Assembly: GCF_900640175.1 (NCBI RefSeq)
Contig: NZ_CAAAJC010000013.1
Coordinates: 1-64,000, forward strand
Direction: 5' to 3'
Origin: Legionella sp. W10-070
GTDB lineage: Bacteria > Pseudomonadota > Gammaproteobacteria > Legionellales > Legionellaceae
DNA length: 64,000 bases
Shown here: in pieces, positions 1 to 10,900 of the stretch
Position numbering within the stretch: the stretch's first letter is position 1
How the letters are laid out: each line of letters begins with the position of its first letter
The notes under the pieces: generated by a model
Database searches by the model: none
Told to the model about the DNA's origin: nothing
The model's input: the letters and a program-made list of their open reading frames with translations, nothing else
Program-made: the position numbers and the translations under genes

Positions 1-83
1 AGATGACACACATAACCCTTATAGTAGATAATGTATGCATTTGATCATAATTTTAAACAAATGTCGATCTGTTTAAATTTTAA

Positions 84-248
84 TCGATCGCTGCTCTAGC
101 AGAAGTTATTATACAAATTGCCCGTATGGGTGGATATAAAGTACAAAAAAAATCCCTACCACCTGGCATCAAATCAATGTGGTTGGGATTTCAAGCTCTA
201 GGAATTGCTGCAGAAATGTTCAAAAATGTTTTGTCAATAAAAACTTAG
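84..248 (+). pseudogene. C-terminal remnant of an IS4/Tn5-type transposase
   Basis: An open frame of 54 codons runs from just after an in-frame stop at 81 to a TAG at 246-248 and has no start codon of its own. Its translation contains IARMGGY followed by LPPGIKSMWLGFQAL. This resembles the end of Tn5/IS4-family transposases, where a LGGF...PG.KT.WRGLQRL-like segment follows the catalytic core. The DDE residues and the rest of the gene are absent from the window, and the stop at 81 breaks the frame upstream, so it is a decayed fragment. The family assignment rests on this short motif only. Confidence 0.6.
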
Positions 249-330
249 GGCCAATTGGAAGGATAAACCGCGGAACGTAGAAGTCAAGAATTTTTTCATG
301 CGTAGGCCTTGCTTCTATTTGTTTATCTAA

Positions 331-359
331 TTGACAGATTCGCCCATTCACTGTAGTTT
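331..359 (+). promoter_or_regulatory. Sigma-70-type promoter for fabL
   Basis: A perfect -35 hexamer TTGACA (331-336) is followed by a 17-base spacer and a weak -10 TAGTTT (354-359). Transcription would start near 366 and leave a short leader containing the ribosome binding site GAGAGG at 376-381. Confidence 0.5.
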
Positions 360-389
360 GATGAGTTTTTAACCTGAGAGGATGTGTTA

Positions 390-1145
390 ATGAGTTTGCT
401 ATTTGCTGATAAAGTAGCCCTGATTACCGGAGGAGCGCGTGGAATAGGTAAAGCCACAGCACTGAAATTAGCAGAAGCCGGTGCTGATATCGCCATCGTG
501 TATTATAACAGTTCAGATGAAGCGCAAGCGTTGGTAGAAGAAATCCAGCAAAAAGGGCGCAAGGCGATAGCAATTCAGGCAAACGTTGCCGATCAGCAAT
601 CGGTTAAAGAAATGTTCGCGCAATTTCGCCAACATTTCACCCAATTGAATTTTCTCATCAGCAATGCTGCAAGTGGTGTCTTAAAGTCCGCACTGAAAAT
701 GTCAACCAAACATTGGCGCTGGTGCATGGAAACAAATGCCCTGGCCTTGAACCATTTGGTATGCGAAGGACGGGATCTGATGCCGGTAAATAGCCGGGTA
801 GTGGCCTTATCGAGCCTGGGTGCCCATCGAGCTATCCCTAATTATGCGTTTATTGGTGCCTCCAAGGCCGCTTTAGAAGCACTGGTGCGCTCTTTAAGCC
901 TTGAATTGGCCGAATATGGCATTACCGTAAATACGGTGTCAGCCGGAGTAGTGGATACCGATGCCCTCAAGCATTTCCCCAACCGCCAGCAACTGCTGGA
1001 TGAATACCATGCCCATGCCTTATCCGCAGAACCATTGAACCCCGAACATGTTGCTGATGCCATCTATCTGCTTTGTCTGCCGGAAGCAAAAATGATCAAT
1101 GCGCATACTTTATTTGTGGATGCCGGTTATAGCCGGGTGGGATAA
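390..1145 (+). CDS. fabL: Enoyl-[acyl-carrier-protein] reductase, FabL type (NADPH)
   Basis: This is a short-chain dehydrogenase/reductase of about 251 residues. It has the N-terminal cofactor loop GGARGIGK, the NAASGVL segment typical of FabL, the catalytic Tyr/Lys pair in YAFIGASK (Tyr-six residues-Lys, the enoyl-reductase spacing), and DTDALKHFPNR, which is nearly identical to what I recall of Bacillus subtilis FabL. It would carry out the last reduction of each fatty acid elongation cycle in the cytosol, reducing trans-2-enoyl-ACP. I chose the ATG at 390 because GAGAGG lies 8 bases upstream; a GTG at 384 would be too close to it. It has its own promoter and is not in an operon with the VLCFA-type cluster at 19971, although both serve acyl chain synthesis. 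A generic SDR is the alternative, but the FabL signature motifs make that less likely. Confidence 0.85.
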   Translation: MSLLFADKVALITGGARGIGKATALKLAEAGADIAIVYYNSSDEAQALVEEIQQKGRKAIAIQANVADQQSVKEMFAQFRQHFTQLNFLISNAASGVLKSALKMSTKHWRWCMETNALALNHLVCEGRDLMPVNSRVVALSSLGAHRAIPNYAFIGASKAALEALVRSLSLELAEYGITVNTVSAGVVDTDALKHFPNRQQLLDEYHAHALSAEPLNPEHVADAIYLLCLPEAKMINAHTLFVDAGYSRVG

Positions 1146-1176
1146 ATTCACGCGAGATGTCCTGCGTGAATTTATC
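1141..1176. terminator. Hairpin between the convergent fabL and coiled-coil genes
   Basis: A perfect 13-base inverted repeat (1141-1153 with 1164-1176) encloses a 10-base loop and contains the fabL stop codon in its left arm. No U-tract follows immediately, although a T-rich stretch lies at about 1190-1203. It sits between two convergent genes and may end transcription from either side. Confidence 0.5.
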
Positions 1177-1217
1177 GATAATTAGGCTATATTTTTTGTT
1201 TTGCAATTGTAACTTGT

Positions 1218-2852
1218 TCAGAGGGTATTACCTGTCCGCATAATATTTCCATACGCGTTGTCATCTTCGTTCTGGGCATTTGTGCAGGCATAAAAATCTT
1301 TAATAGCTTGCATATTGTCAATAACCCCCGTTGCTTTTAACCCATGAAAATCAGAAGCGGTTTTACGACCAAGAAACCTGGATTTCCCTTTCTCATTCCA
1401 GGCTTCCTCAATCCCTAAAAGACGCTGAATGGCAAGCAGGCGGCTGGTGCCGATATAGCTGCCGCCTGCAGTAATTGCATGGCGGTTTGATGAACTCTCG
1501 CGGGCGTTATTATGAGCATTGCTAATAATATCTGTTAAGCTATCAGTTGTTTGCTCAAGATTTACTTTCTTAAGGTCTTCTATCAACGCGTCACAATAAG
1601 CAATTTTGGCATCCTTACGGGATCTATGGAAAAATTTAAGGGCATAGCCAACCCCTTTTTGCTCCTGCAAAAGCGAATCGCGGTAGCGCTCTACCAATGA
1701 AATGGCTGTTTGTAAACGTGTTGTTTTAATCTCATTCAAATTATCTTCGCCAACAGGGCTAGCCTCAGTGTTTTGTTCCTTCGGGCTTTCTATCGTTTCT
1801 GCTGCAGCCGGTGGCATCGCATGTTCTTTAACTGCGTCCAGGAGGTTTTCTGCTTGAGTACTCATTGAACCGATTGTTTCAGCCTCCTTAAGCATATCCT
1901 GTGAACCTTCAATATCAAGTGTGCTTAATTTATCAATGGTTTCTTGTTGCGCTTTAATCTGCGAAATTTGCATCTCCATTGCCCGGATGTCATCGGCAAC
2001 CTCATCATATCTTTTGCCCAGTGCTGCCTTGTGGATATCAACGACAAGGTTAAAGGCGGCAGTTGCTTGTTTTTTGGCATCATTTAATGATTCTGCTGCC
2101 TGATGGAGTTGCTCTGCCTTGGTATACAGTGCTTTAATTTCTTCAATGAGGAGATTGAGTGTTTTTATAATTGCAGAAAATTGTTTTGCAACGGTACTGT
2201 CCTTGTAAGTTTGCAGGTACTGTGCTGTTTGTTGGGATAATGTTGCAACTTGTTTTTGCTGTTCTTTTAGAGAAGAGATCAACATCGCTATTTTTTCTAT
2301 GTTTTGTTTTGCCGCTTCAGGATCCTGGGGAATCGCCTGCTTAAAAAGCGTCTCCACCTGATTGAAGGTGCTTCGGGCTTCTTTAGCTTTTTTAATTGCT
2401 TCTGCTTTGAGTGCTTCGGCTTTATGTGCCAACTGCTGGTCACGCAGCTTGATCAGCTCATTGCGGAATGCATTAATGCGTGTACGGATGTTCTCATAGA
2501 GGGTGGCATCTTTTGATATCGCTGGCAGTGTACTGTAACCCTTTACTTCCTTGCGAGCATAGTCTTGATGCAGTGCATGAGCCTTGCGGATTTCAACTGT
2601 CTGTAATGATTCGCTATCAGAGGGAAAGCTTGCAAGTAACTTGTCTAAAAGACGAAGGTAGTCCTCATTAAAGCGGTTGCCGTCAAAATCACTCAATTCT
2701 TTGATGTCGTTTGCATTCTCATCGACACAGGATTTAAATGCTTTACTAAAGCCAATGGCTGCAAAATTTTGTATCTGCTCCAAAAGTGGTTCTTTGGTGG
2801 TGATTGCTTCTGGCTTGTCACTATAGAGAAAATGAAATTGAGGTGTACCCAC
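1218..2852 (-). CDS. Unrecognised coiled-coil protein, possible effector
   Basis: This 544-residue protein has no signal peptide or membrane segment. The middle (about residues 130-345) is Lys/Glu/Ala/Gln-rich with heptad-like spacing, as expected of long coiled coils. The N-terminal about 120 residues and the C-terminal about 160 residues look globular; the latter includes a stretch with [10 protein letters not shown]. The tail carries acidic residues (NEDDNAYG) shortly before the end, which would be compatible with a Dot/Icm translocation signal but does not prove one. I do not recognise a catalytic motif. It is a single gene, convergent with fabL, with an AT-rich promoter region on its other side. 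A Legionella-type secreted coiled-coil protein is the most natural reading, by inference from composition and neighbourhood. Confidence 0.7.
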
Positions 2853-3034
2853 AGCCTTTCCTATTAAATAAAAGTCAAAGTGTTCTTATTATATCCTTAA
2901 TGTATTAAGGAAGTCTTAATAAAAATTTCAATCGGCAATTAAAAATTAAATCCAAAAATTATTTATTTAAATCAACAAGATTTATAAGCTATCAACAGTA
3001 GCATAATGAGTTCAGATTGTACTGATTTCTATGA

Positions 3035-3063
3035 TTGACTTGATGCAGGTGCTTGCATATTAT
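3035..3063 (+). promoter_or_regulatory. Strong sigma-70-type promoter of the RHS locus
   Basis: TTGACT (3035-3040), a 17-base spacer and TATTAT (3058-3063) match the sigma-70 consensus at 5 of 6 positions each. It is placed to transcribe the exported Ig-like gene at 3205 and the RHS gene behind it, with a leader of about 135 bases that contains a short open frame. Confidence 0.55.
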
Positions 3064-3093
3064 TGCTCTGGCCTTGGAATGGCTAAAGGAATA

Positions 3094-3159
3094 ATGGAGT
3101 TTTACAATGAATATAGCAAGTTTGGTCGCGATGGAAATCAGCTCAATTTTTTCAGTTGA
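3094..3159 (+). CDS. Possible 21-residue leader peptide or gene remnant
   Basis: An ATG at 3094 has AAAGGA 3-4 bases upstream and opens a 21-codon frame (MEFYNEYSKFG...) ending in TGA at 3157-3159. A second ATG at 3107 in another frame runs for 22 codons to 3175. Both lie in the leader downstream of the promoter at 3035. Either could be a translated leader, the start of a decayed gene, or chance; there is no homology evidence. Confidence 0.2.
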   Translation: MEFYNEYSKFGRDGNQLNFFS

Positions 3160-3204
3160 GGATGTCTCGTTTTAAGTTAGCAATAATTGATTAGAGTATT
3201 CTCA

Positions 3205-4884
3205 ATGAAAAATGGATCTTTATTTTTAGCAGGATTTATCCTATTCCTGTTTTATTCATCTATCCTCTGTTCTTCACCGGCGGCTAATGCTGAAGTTGGG
3301 GCGATGCTTAACCCTACTGTTCCCTTTATGCGGTTTATAGAAGCTCCTATAGGAAGGAAAGTGGTTAAAGGAGAGCGGTTGCAACTGACATTGGCAATGA
3401 CAATCAATTCGCATGATACCAAGATATACAGTTACGACTGGCAAATGCCCCCGGGAGTTACCTTAAGTTACCTCAGCGGAACCTGTCCTTATTTAACCGG
3501 CGCCCTGGGAATCGCCTTACTGCCTGGCACTTGTTATCTTGCCGTTAACTTTAGTGGTACCACAGTCAACCAGATGCTTTATGGTAACGTGATATTTAAT
3601 AGCCACTACCTGTATGGTGACCACGGCGCCCATTTTCAAGCCGCATCCCCGCTGTTCGCGGTACAGGTCGTGCCTCATCCCCTCTCCATGGCTGCCATGC
3701 CGCAGCAGAAGGCAACTGCCAATCTGCCGTTTAATTTAAACCTTGCTAACTATATTAATTATTTTAATGAAAATCTGCAGGCAGGTCCGGTGACGGTGAC
3801 AGTCGTACCTGAGGAGCAAAATGGTTTGCGTTTTAATAAAGCGGCGAATGCGATTGCCGGAAAGCCAGCAAAGCCAGGAACCTACCTGTTCCGAATAGGG
3901 GCGAGCAATGGTTTTGGTTCTGCCTCACCGGTAACGTTAACCATTAATGTGGCGACCAACCTCAGGGATAAACCTGTTTTTAAGGAGCATCCTGTCATTG
4001 CATCGGCGATAACAGAGAAAACCTATCGTATTAATTTACTGGATTTGATTGAATCCTCAACAGGTTTGACAGTAGATAATCAAATCACTTTTCGTATTGA
4101 TAAAAACGAAGCGCATCCTGATTGGTTAAGACTTACAAAGGATGCGAACTACCTGCAGGGTATCCCTCCGGTCTATGAAGCAGGACAGGAAAAGACAATC
4201 AGTCTAATAGCGTCTACAAATAGTGGCGGTGATTCAGCGCCTCATACTATCAACGTTAAGGTGGTAACTGATCCAGAGAAGAAACCGGAAATCAGATTTT
4301 TTGAACTCAATGGTGTGGCTGGAGTGGAATTAAAAGAAGAAGATCTGAGCAATTATATTATCGACCCTGCCCATGATGCCAATTTGCAACTTATTATTGT
4401 TAAGGTCGAGCCTGAGGCCCCCTGGCTGCGAGTATCTTACTTTAATCCACTGGCCTTGGATGGGATGGTTCCTGAGGATTCAGTAGGGCAAATATACAAG
4501 GTCAGCCTGAGAGTAAATAGCGCAGTTGGTGGTTATTCTGATGTTGTAGTAATTCCTTTAAAAATAGCCCCTGATGAAAGGCTTAACCCTCATTTTAAAG
4601 ATCCCGCTCTACAGTTACCAGTGATTTATCCCGGACAACAGTTTTTTTATGATTTTGTTGCGAATAGGGATGTTTATCCAGAATATGAAGAAATCCCCTA
4701 TACCGTTGAATTTGCCGAGGGTCATCAATATCCATCCTGGCTCCGTCTGGAGAATAATCAGTTAATTGCGGAGATGGTACCAGAGAAGATTGGCGAAGAG
4801 GTTATTTATCTACGCCTCAAGAATCGGCCTGGCGGCGAGTCGCCAGTATATTGCATTCAGTTAGCTGTGATGCAGGTTGGTTGA
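3205..4884 (+). CDS. Exported protein with Ig/cadherin-like (He_PIG-type) repeats
   Basis: This protein of about 559 residues starts with a clear signal peptide (charged MKNG, a hydrophobic stretch of about 18 residues, then a cleavage-like SPAANA). The ATG at 3205 is preferred over an in-frame TTG at 3187 because it starts directly at the signal peptide. After an N-terminal beta-rich domain with a Cys pair (SGTCPYLTG...PGTCYL), about four repeats follow, each with the patterns W-L-x-L, L-x-G-x-P and SNxxGxS...INV, typical of putative-Ig/dystroglycan-cadherin-like beta sandwiches. Such proteins usually act outside the cytoplasm in adhesion or as scaffolds. It ends 19 bases before the RHS start codon, so the two are probably co-transcribed and may act together. 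No catalytic motif was seen. Confidence 0.8.
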   Translation: MKNGSLFLAGFILFLFYSSILCSSPAANAEVGAMLNPTVPFMRFIEAPIGRKVVKGERLQLTLAMTINSHDTKIYSYDWQMPPGVTLSYLSGTCPYLTGALGIALLPGTCYLAVNFSGTTVNQMLYGNVIFNSHYLYGDHGAHFQAASPLFAVQVVPHPLSMAAMPQQKATANLPFNLNLANYINYFNENLQAGPVTVTVVPEEQNGLRFNKAANAIAGKPAKPGTYLFRIGASNGFGSASPVTLTINVATNLRDKPVFKEHPVIASAITEKTYRINLLDLIESSTGLTVDNQITFRIDKNEAHPDWLRLTKDANYLQGIPPVYEAGQEKTISLIASTNSGGDSAPHTINVKVVTDPEKKPEIRFFELNGVAGVELKEEDLSNYIIDPAHDANLQLIIVKVEPEAPWLRVSYFNPLALDGMVPEDSVGQIYKVSLRVNSAVGGYSDVVVIPLKIAPDERLNPHFKDPALQLPVIYPGQQFFYDFVANRDVYPEYEEIPYTVEFAEGHQYPSWLRLENNQLIAEMVPEKIGEEVIYLRLKNRPGGESPVYCIQLAVMQVG

Positions 4885-4903
4885 AAAAGGAAGAAGGAAG
4901 AGG

Positions 4904-7900
4904 ATGACACAGATAATTACTGGCGGGGGTTTGGGCGTTCATGGTTCTTCACTGGGGCAATTAGGCGGCTATGGCCTTCAAGGGATTGCTGCATTAGGCC
5001 AGGGTGGGGAGTCTGTTTACGTCAATGTGGCGAACGGAAACCTGGTTTTGCGCCAGTCAGATGGTTTTTTAGCGACCGCCGGGTCAGGAATTAACCTTGT
5101 CCAAACCTATAATTCGCTTGGCGATAGTGCAAGTCAGTGGTGTTTTAATGTGCAGACCAGGCTTATTTTCTCAGGGACGGCGAATCAGGCGGGATCTTCT
5201 GTTATTCGTGTGGATGAGGACGGTCACCAAAGCGAGTTTCGTTTTGACGCAAACCGGCAATGCTATTTACCGAGCGATGGTTCAACCGCAAGTTTGCGTT
5301 ATGATGCACGGGGTTGGCATTACCGTGAGGGAAGCAGCGAGCGCTGTTATGAATATAATGCTGAGGGGCAGTTAACTGCGCTGACGGATAGTGACGGCCA
5401 TGCGGTGGTTTTTGAATACCGGGACGGGAAATTAGCCAGCCTGCGTGATAACAGCGGGAAGCAAACGGTTTGCTGGACATTTGAAGACGGATTATTACGT
5501 GATATTAAAGCGGTCAGTGAAGGACAGCTCATTCACCACCTACATTATGAATACGATGCGCATCAACGACTGCAGAAAGTAAGTCGGGACTTAGGCGATA
5601 ATCAATCCTATTGGATTGCTTATGATTATTTGGACGACTCTGGCCTGGTGACAGGGATTCGCCAATCTGACGGTACCAGCTTACGTATCGAGTACGATAG
5701 TGAGGGCCGGGTTAAACTGCTTTGCGATGGTGAAGGACGGGTTAGCCGCTATGATTATCTGGGGGATGGCACACGGGTGACCAATGGTTCAGGGGAATCC
5801 TGGCTTTACCGTTACGATGAGCAGTCTCGCTTGATTGGCATTGACGGGCCGCAGGGGGTGCGCAGTCGTTACTATTATGAAGGCCAGCATCTTGTGGGAG
5901 TCGACCAGGGTAATTTGCATTGGCGGTTTCGCTATAATGAAACGGGGGATTGTATCGAGACGGAGGAGCCATCAGGGCAGCTTGTTCGTCGCACCTTTGA
6001 CTCGGAGCATCGCCTCTTGACAGAAACCCGCTATCAGGTGTTTGATGGAATGCATCATCCCGCCAAGCCCCAGACACGTTATTGGCTTTATGATGAACGC
6101 GGGCATCTGCGCTTCCAGATCGCCGCAGATGGCAGCGTCAGCGAATACCGTTACAATCAGGAAGGCCAAAAGATAAGTTGCCGTTATTATTTGCGTGCTG
6201 GTTTCGAGCACAATGCGCTGGATACCCAACGCATCACGCTGCAGGATTTAACAAGCTGGGTTAGCCGGCAAAACGCGCAGGCTATTAGTCTGGTGGCTTA
6301 TCATTATGATTGGCGGGGCCAATTGACAGAAGAAATCCATTACACTCATATTAATGCTGCGGGGGAAGGAGTATCTGAGGGTGCCGTTGTGAGCCGAAGC
6401 TGCTATGATGCAGCCGGCCGATTGATAGTCAGGGAGGTACCGGTTGATGGTCGGATAAGCCGTACCTGTTATGCTTACGATGGATTGGGACGGTTAATCC
6501 AAACGACTGACAATCAGGAGCATAAACAGTCGATTGCCTATGATGCGGCACATCAACGCATCATCCAGACGGATGCCAATGGATTAATCACCGTTCACAC
6601 CTATGACCATAGCGGCCTGTTACTGGCTACCCAATATGCTGACAGCACCCATGTCTACGGCCAAACCCTCTACCGTTATGATAAGGCCGGACGCCTGCAA
6701 TCAGAAACCAGTCCCACGGGGCAGCAGAGCTATTTCTTCTATGATCAGGCAGGCCGACTGCAGGCAAAGGTTGCACCAGGAGGGTTGGTAAGTGAATACC
6801 GCTATGATGAAGAAGGGCGTTTGCTGCAAACGATTGACTATGCTCAAGTGCTTGATACCCGTCAGTGGCAAAGTGGCGTACCAGAGTTTGCAACTATCAG
6901 GCCGAAAAGCAGCGATAAGGATCGTATCAGTCAGACTATTTACAATGCATTTAACCAGGTTGCTTACCGCATTGATGCCCAAGGGGCGGTGGTAGCCTAT
7001 GATTACGATGCTGACGGGCGGGTGATTAAAAAGACAGCCTTTGCGAATCGGCTGAGCGGCTATTGGCCGCATGAGCCTCTTGCATTTGATGCCATTTTGC
7101 CACAAACATCGAGTAATGACCGTACCCAATCCTATATTTACGATAGCCAGGGACGCCTGCAGGCGGAAGTAGACGGGGAAGGGGCAGTGACTGCCTACCG
7201 TTATGACAGACAAGGGCATTTGCTGGAGAGTTGCCGCTATTTTAACCGGGTCAATTGCCCGATTACCGGCGATTGGGAGGAACCTTCCCCCACTGGCAAC
7301 GACATCCATACATACCATTTGTACAATGCGGCAGGCCTTGAAGTGGCGACAATTGATGCGGAGGGTTATGTCACTGAATTTTGTTATGATGAACGTGGCC
7401 TGTTAGTTGAAAAACGTCAGTTCGCAAGGGCGCTTCGCAATCCGGTCATTGGTCCTGACAGCACCCTCGACGATATCAGACCGCAACAGTCGGTTAGCGA
7501 TCAGGTAACCTGTTACTGTTACAATGACTTGAACCAACTGATTGAAGAACAATCGCCTACGGGGCTGCTGACCAGCTATCGCTATGATGCAGCCGGTTTA
7601 ATGATTGAAAAAACTGCCATGGATCTCAAAACCCACGAGGCGCGGCAGCAATGCTATCGTTATGATGCCATGGGACGCTTGGTTCAAAGTCTGGATGCTG
7701 CAGGAGCGGCCTTGATTCAGGCTAAAGCGGGCTTGAATGAAGCGGAGATCGACGCCATTTGGCAGCAGCATGGTTTGCACTATACTTATGATCCAGCCGG
7801 GCGGTTGATTGCCAAAACCAATGCTTTGAAGCAAACAACCCGCTATGTGTATGATGAGGCGGGCTACCTGGTTTATACGATTAGTGCCGAAGGTGAAGTC

Positions 7901-10900
7901 ACGGAAAACCAGTACAATGCTTTTCACCAGGTCACGACAACGGTTCGTTATAGCCAGCGACTGCAACCCTCTTACGATACATTTACCTGTGAGGCACTTG
8001 CGGCTTCCCTTGCGTCATTAGCGGATACGCACCACGACGAAGTCAGTCAGTTTGAATATGATACCCTGGGCCGGATGATAAAAAAGACCATTGGCCATCA
8101 GGGGGAAACCACACTGATTTATAATGCCTTTGGTGAGCTTGATGAGCAGCGCCAACGGCTTGATGCTTCGCATGAGAGCATCAACCGCTATCATTATGAC
8201 CACCGCGGGTTGCTCTACCATACTCTCGAAGATGCAACGGGCATCGCCCGCACTGTGGAGGCCCGCTATGATGTATTTGGCCGTCTTGAACAAGTGATTG
8301 GCGGCCCGCAGAGCCAGCATTACCGCTTTAATAAGCGGGGGGAGGTACTGGCTATTTTTAGTGGCGATAATGAGCGGCAGGGACTGCGTATAGAATACGA
8401 TGCCTTTGGCCGGATGGTGAGTGAATCGGGCACAGACAGGGTTCTGGGCAGGCACTACCAGTATGATACAAAGAATAACAGCATCACCATTATGACCAGC
8501 GGACGAGGGCAGGTCATCAATAGACTGAATGCCTTTGGCGATATCCTGACTACCCTGGATGGCAATAAGCAGGAAACCCGTTATACCTATGATGCTGATG
8601 GGCAGCTGGTGAAGGTGGAAGGGCCGGAAGGCAAGGTGCTTGATTATCGATATGATGCCGCAGGCCATTTAACCTGGCAGCAGGAGGCTGGAGGAGAAAC
8701 GCTTGCGTTTACTTACGATGCTCAAGGTCGCCTGTTGACCAAAACCATTGACCCTGAAGGGTTAAATCTGACAACGACTTATCGATATGATGGTATTGGG
8801 CGGCAGCTGGAAGTGATTGAGGCCAATGGGCTTTGCAAGCAATTTTCCTATGATGCGGCAGGCCGTCTGGTGCAGACTTGCATCGATCCTGATGGCCTTC
8901 AGCTTGTCACCAGCTTTAGCTATGATGAACGCGGGCTGCTGCTCAATCAAACGGAACATAATCCGGGTGGCAAGGATAAAGTTACTGCCTATGAATGGGA
9001 TGCCTTGGGACGGCGTACGGCCACTATTCTTGATCCGGAAGGACTTAAGTTGACCAGCCGTTATGATTATGATGAATACGATAATTTAATTGCTACAACC
9101 GATGCGAATAATCAAAGTAGCCATTTTGTGTATGATGCCAATCATCGCTGCCGTTATCAGATCGATCCCCGCGGTGTGGTGACTGAGCATCGCTATGATG
9201 CACTTGGTAATGAATATCGTACTATCCGCTACGCCAACCGTATTGACTCCCTAAGTGACTACAGTGAAGGGGCCTTGGCTTCTGTGCTCCAACCGGATGG
9301 AGCCGATCAGTATGAGTTTCGTGATTTTGACGGTGCAGGGCGGCTGCGCTTCCATTATGATGCCTTAGGGTTTGCCACAGGATATGTTTATGATGGAAAT
9401 GATAATGTCATTCGAATCTCGCACTATGCGCATGCAATCTCACTGGATTTGTTAAAAGCAGGTCGCTTTCCCTTTCCTGAATCAGAAGGATCTAGAGAGG
9501 AGTATTTAGCGTATGATGGCTTGAATCGGCTGTGTTACCAGATGGATTCGGTAGGCTCTGTGACTGCTTTTCATTACGATGAGGCAGGCCATCTGACCGC
9601 TTCGACCCGTTATGCCAAAACAATTAGCCCTGCATATTGCGATCGGGAGAGTATCGAAGCCCATTTAATTGCCGATGAACAGGATCAGACAACCCATTAT
9701 GCCTATGACAAGGCTGGCCGCTTAATCGCCAGTTTAAGCCCCGGCGGCATTGCTACAGGGTTTTGCTATGATAAGCTGGGCCATCAGCAAGCGACCATCC
9801 GCTACGCGGTTTTGTTCCGTGGTGCCGAGGTGAATGAGGAATGGCAAACCCGGTTGACTGCTTCAAATGAAGATAGGATAACCCGCTTTATTTATGATTC
9901 TGCCGGGCGGGAAATTTACCGTATCAGCCCCGAAGGACGGGTGATGAAGCGCCGTTATGATGCGGTGGGGAATGTGGTTGCTGAAGTGGCGCATCAACAG
10001 CGAATCCAGCTGGGTTATAATGACTGGCAGGGTGTGGCAGATAATCCCCTGGATCGCGTTAGCCGTTACACCTATGATGCCTTGGGTCGCTTGTTGGCCA
10101 AAATCGAGGCGGGAACAAAGACCACTAGCTATGCTTATGATGGCAATGATAATCTTATCAGCAAGACTGAGGCGAATCAGGCCGTGTGGCGTTATGAATA
10201 TGAACAGGCAAACCAACTGGTTGCGGTTCATTCCCCGGTAACAACTATTACCAGCCATCAGGGAGCTGGCTGGCAATCGGCAAGCCGCTCGGTTACTCGT
10301 CGTAATGTGTATGATAGTTTTGGCAACCTGATTACTTGCATTGAGGATGCGGAGGGGCTGAAACAAACTACGCACTATAGCTATGATGCCAACAACCGCA
10401 AGATTAAAACCAGTTATCCTGGGGTAATGGTCAGCCAGGCAGGAAACCAGGCCTCCAGCTCACGCCAGGAGCTGGCGCAAATGTTAACGGAAGAAATCCG
10501 TTATAATGCCTTTGGTGAGATGATTGCCTGTTCCGATCGCGCCGGTAACTGGCGCCACTGGGTATATGACTTTAAAGGCCAGGTTCTATTCAGTATCAAC
10601 GCGGAGGGCGAATTAACCGGATTTAAGTACGATAACCTGGGGAATTTGAGTTGCGAAACCCACTATGCCAATCGCCTTCTCCTGGCAAATCAGGCGGGGT
10701 ATACCGAGGAGTATATTGCCAAAGTGATGCAGCCATGCAGCCGGGACCGTGAGGAAAGCTGCTATTATGACAAAGACAACCGCCTGATTGAACGCAGCCG
10801 CAAGGCGGTGCTCAGTTACGATGCCAAAACCAACCGCTATGAAACGTTAACTCCTCTGACACGTTTGCATTACAACGCCTTTGGCGAGGTCATCCGTACC

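Larger units (their letters stand above)
2853..3204. other. AT-rich intergenic region between divergent genes
   Basis: This gap of about 350 bases separates the coiled-coil gene (minus strand) from the exported Ig-like gene (plus strand). It holds a short palindrome (CCTTAATGTATTAAGG at about 2894-2909) near the minus-strand gene, a strong plus-strand promoter at 3035-3063 and two overlapping short open frames at 3094-3178. Nothing else is evident. Confidence 0.5.

Noticed and set aside
6701-7318. Long antisense open frame (about 205 codons) inside the RHS gene, and several similar ones
   Set aside because: It arises from the repetitive YD codon pattern on the opposite strand, has no ribosome binding site or domain-like composition, and the RHS frame is clearly the coding one.
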